In this document: piece by piece, positions 12,993 to 13,438 of the stretch
How the letters are laid out: the number at the start of each line of letters is the position of its first letter
Position numbering within the stretch: the first letter of the stretch is position 1
Assembly (NCBI GenBank): GCA_002482925.1
Contig: DLGX01000023.1
Location: 1-13,438, forward strand
DNA: 13,438 nt
Origin: Candidatus Saccharibacteria bacterium UBA7683
Lineage (GTDB): Bacteria > Patescibacteriota > Saccharimonadia > Saccharimonadales > UBA7683
Direction: 5' to 3'
Notes under the pieces: generated by a model
Seen by the model: only the letters and a program-made list of their open reading frames with translations
The model's database searches: none
Told to the model about the DNA's origin: nothing
Made by a program: the position numbers and the translations under genes

Positions 12993-13438
12993 GTGCTTAC
13001 ATTTCAGTACACAGCAAAGACCAACGAAGGAAAACCTGCAAAAGGTCTTGTTGAGGCTGAAACAGAAGGCGCTGCAGCAAAATTAATCCTAGCTCAAGGT
13101 CTGACGCCACTTGAAATTCATACCAAAGGGCAGAGTAGCTCAATTTTTTCTAAGTTTACCAATAGAATTTCCACAAAAGACAAAATTATTTTTACGCGAC
13201 AAATGTCTACGCTTATTAACGCAGGCTTGCCGTTAACGCAAAGCCTCAGAACTGTATCCGAACAGACTTCAAGCAAGGCACTAGCCTTGGTAATAAACCA
13301 AGTTGTATCTTCTGTAGAAGGCGGTATTTCGCTAGCAGAATCATTTTCTAAACACCCCAAAGTATTCAACGATGTATATATTGCGCTTGTAGCAGCGGGT
13401 GAAAGTTCTGGTACGCTTGATCAAGCACTCGAAAGAAT
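12993..13438 (+). CDS. pilC: type IV pilus inner-membrane platform protein PilC (5' part)
   Basis: The first 148 codons of a PilC/GspF-family polytopic membrane protein, cut by the window edge. MLTFQYTAKTNEGKPAKGLVEA is the classical PilC opening, followed by the first T2SSF domain: IIFTRQMSTLINAGLPLTQSL, VEGGISLAESFSKHPKVFNDVYIALVAAGESSGTLDQAL. The GTG start, three bases after the pilT stop, is supported by the family N-terminus and by GAGGGG upstream. It would be the platform on which PilB and PilT act. Confidence 0.95.
   Translation, partial: MLTFQYTAKTNEGKPAKGLVEAETEGAAAKLILAQGLTPLEIHTKGQSSSIFSKFTNRISTKDKIIFTRQMSTLINAGLPLTQSLRTVSEQTSSKALALVINQVVSSVEGGISLAESFSKHPKVFNDVYIALVAAGESSGTLDQALER

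Noticed and set aside
1..13438. CRISPR arrays, tRNA/rRNA genes, insertion sequences or att sites.
   Set aside because: No regularly spaced repeats, no cloverleaf-like or rRNA-like stretches and no transposase-like frames were seen on either strand.

Overview
The window looks like a piece of a Patescibacteria (CPR) chromosome, most probably a Saccharibacteria (TM7)-type lineage. The reasons are the moderately AT-rich DNA, very compact gene packing, a type IV pilus operon that reads pilM-pilN-pilO-small membrane protein-pilB-pilT-pilC with no outer-membrane secretin (pilQ) or lipoprotein pilP visible, and a large secreted protein of a style I associate with CPR pilus loci. UGA acts as a normal stop (several genes end in ATGA overlaps), which argues against the UGA=Gly lineages (Gracilibacteria/SR1). 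The taxonomic call is inference from gene content, not from a marker-gene tree.

Layout. Bases 1-147 hold at most the last codons of an unidentified gene. A minus-strand ychF (148-1248) is followed, 38 bp away and divergently, by a two-gene plus-strand unit: a D-2-hydroxyacid dehydrogenase (1287-2204) and a PfkB/ribokinase-family kinase (2207-3160). The gap at 3161-3308 is not empty: on the minus strand it encodes what looks like the decayed C-terminus of GMP synthase (guaA), interrupted by stops. Next comes a minus-strand two-helix membrane protein of unknown function (3309-4151). Across a 112-bp divergent region begins a plus-strand block: a membrane-anchored TPR-like protein (4264-4758), overlapping an 877-residue secreted, Ig-rich surface protein (4755-7388), then after a 60-bp promoter region the pil operon (7449 to the end of the window, pilC truncated).

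How the genes work together. PilM, PilN and PilO should form the cytoplasmic/inner-membrane alignment platform; PilB powers pilus assembly, PilT retraction, and PilC is the membrane platform protein. The 80-residue single-helix protein sits where pilP would be in a diderm. The secreted 877-residue protein with an NBR1-like Ig module and its TPR partner are plausibly surface components working with this pilus, possibly in attachment; that link rests on position and family resemblance only.

A recurrent regulatory theme: five genes that start transcription units (ychF, the dehydrogenase, the 280-residue membrane protein, the TPR protein and pilM) lack a Shine-Dalgarno sequence and have a -10-like hexamer 6-10 bases before the ATG, as expected for leaderless mRNAs. 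Most internal operon genes have a clear Shine-Dalgarno instead.
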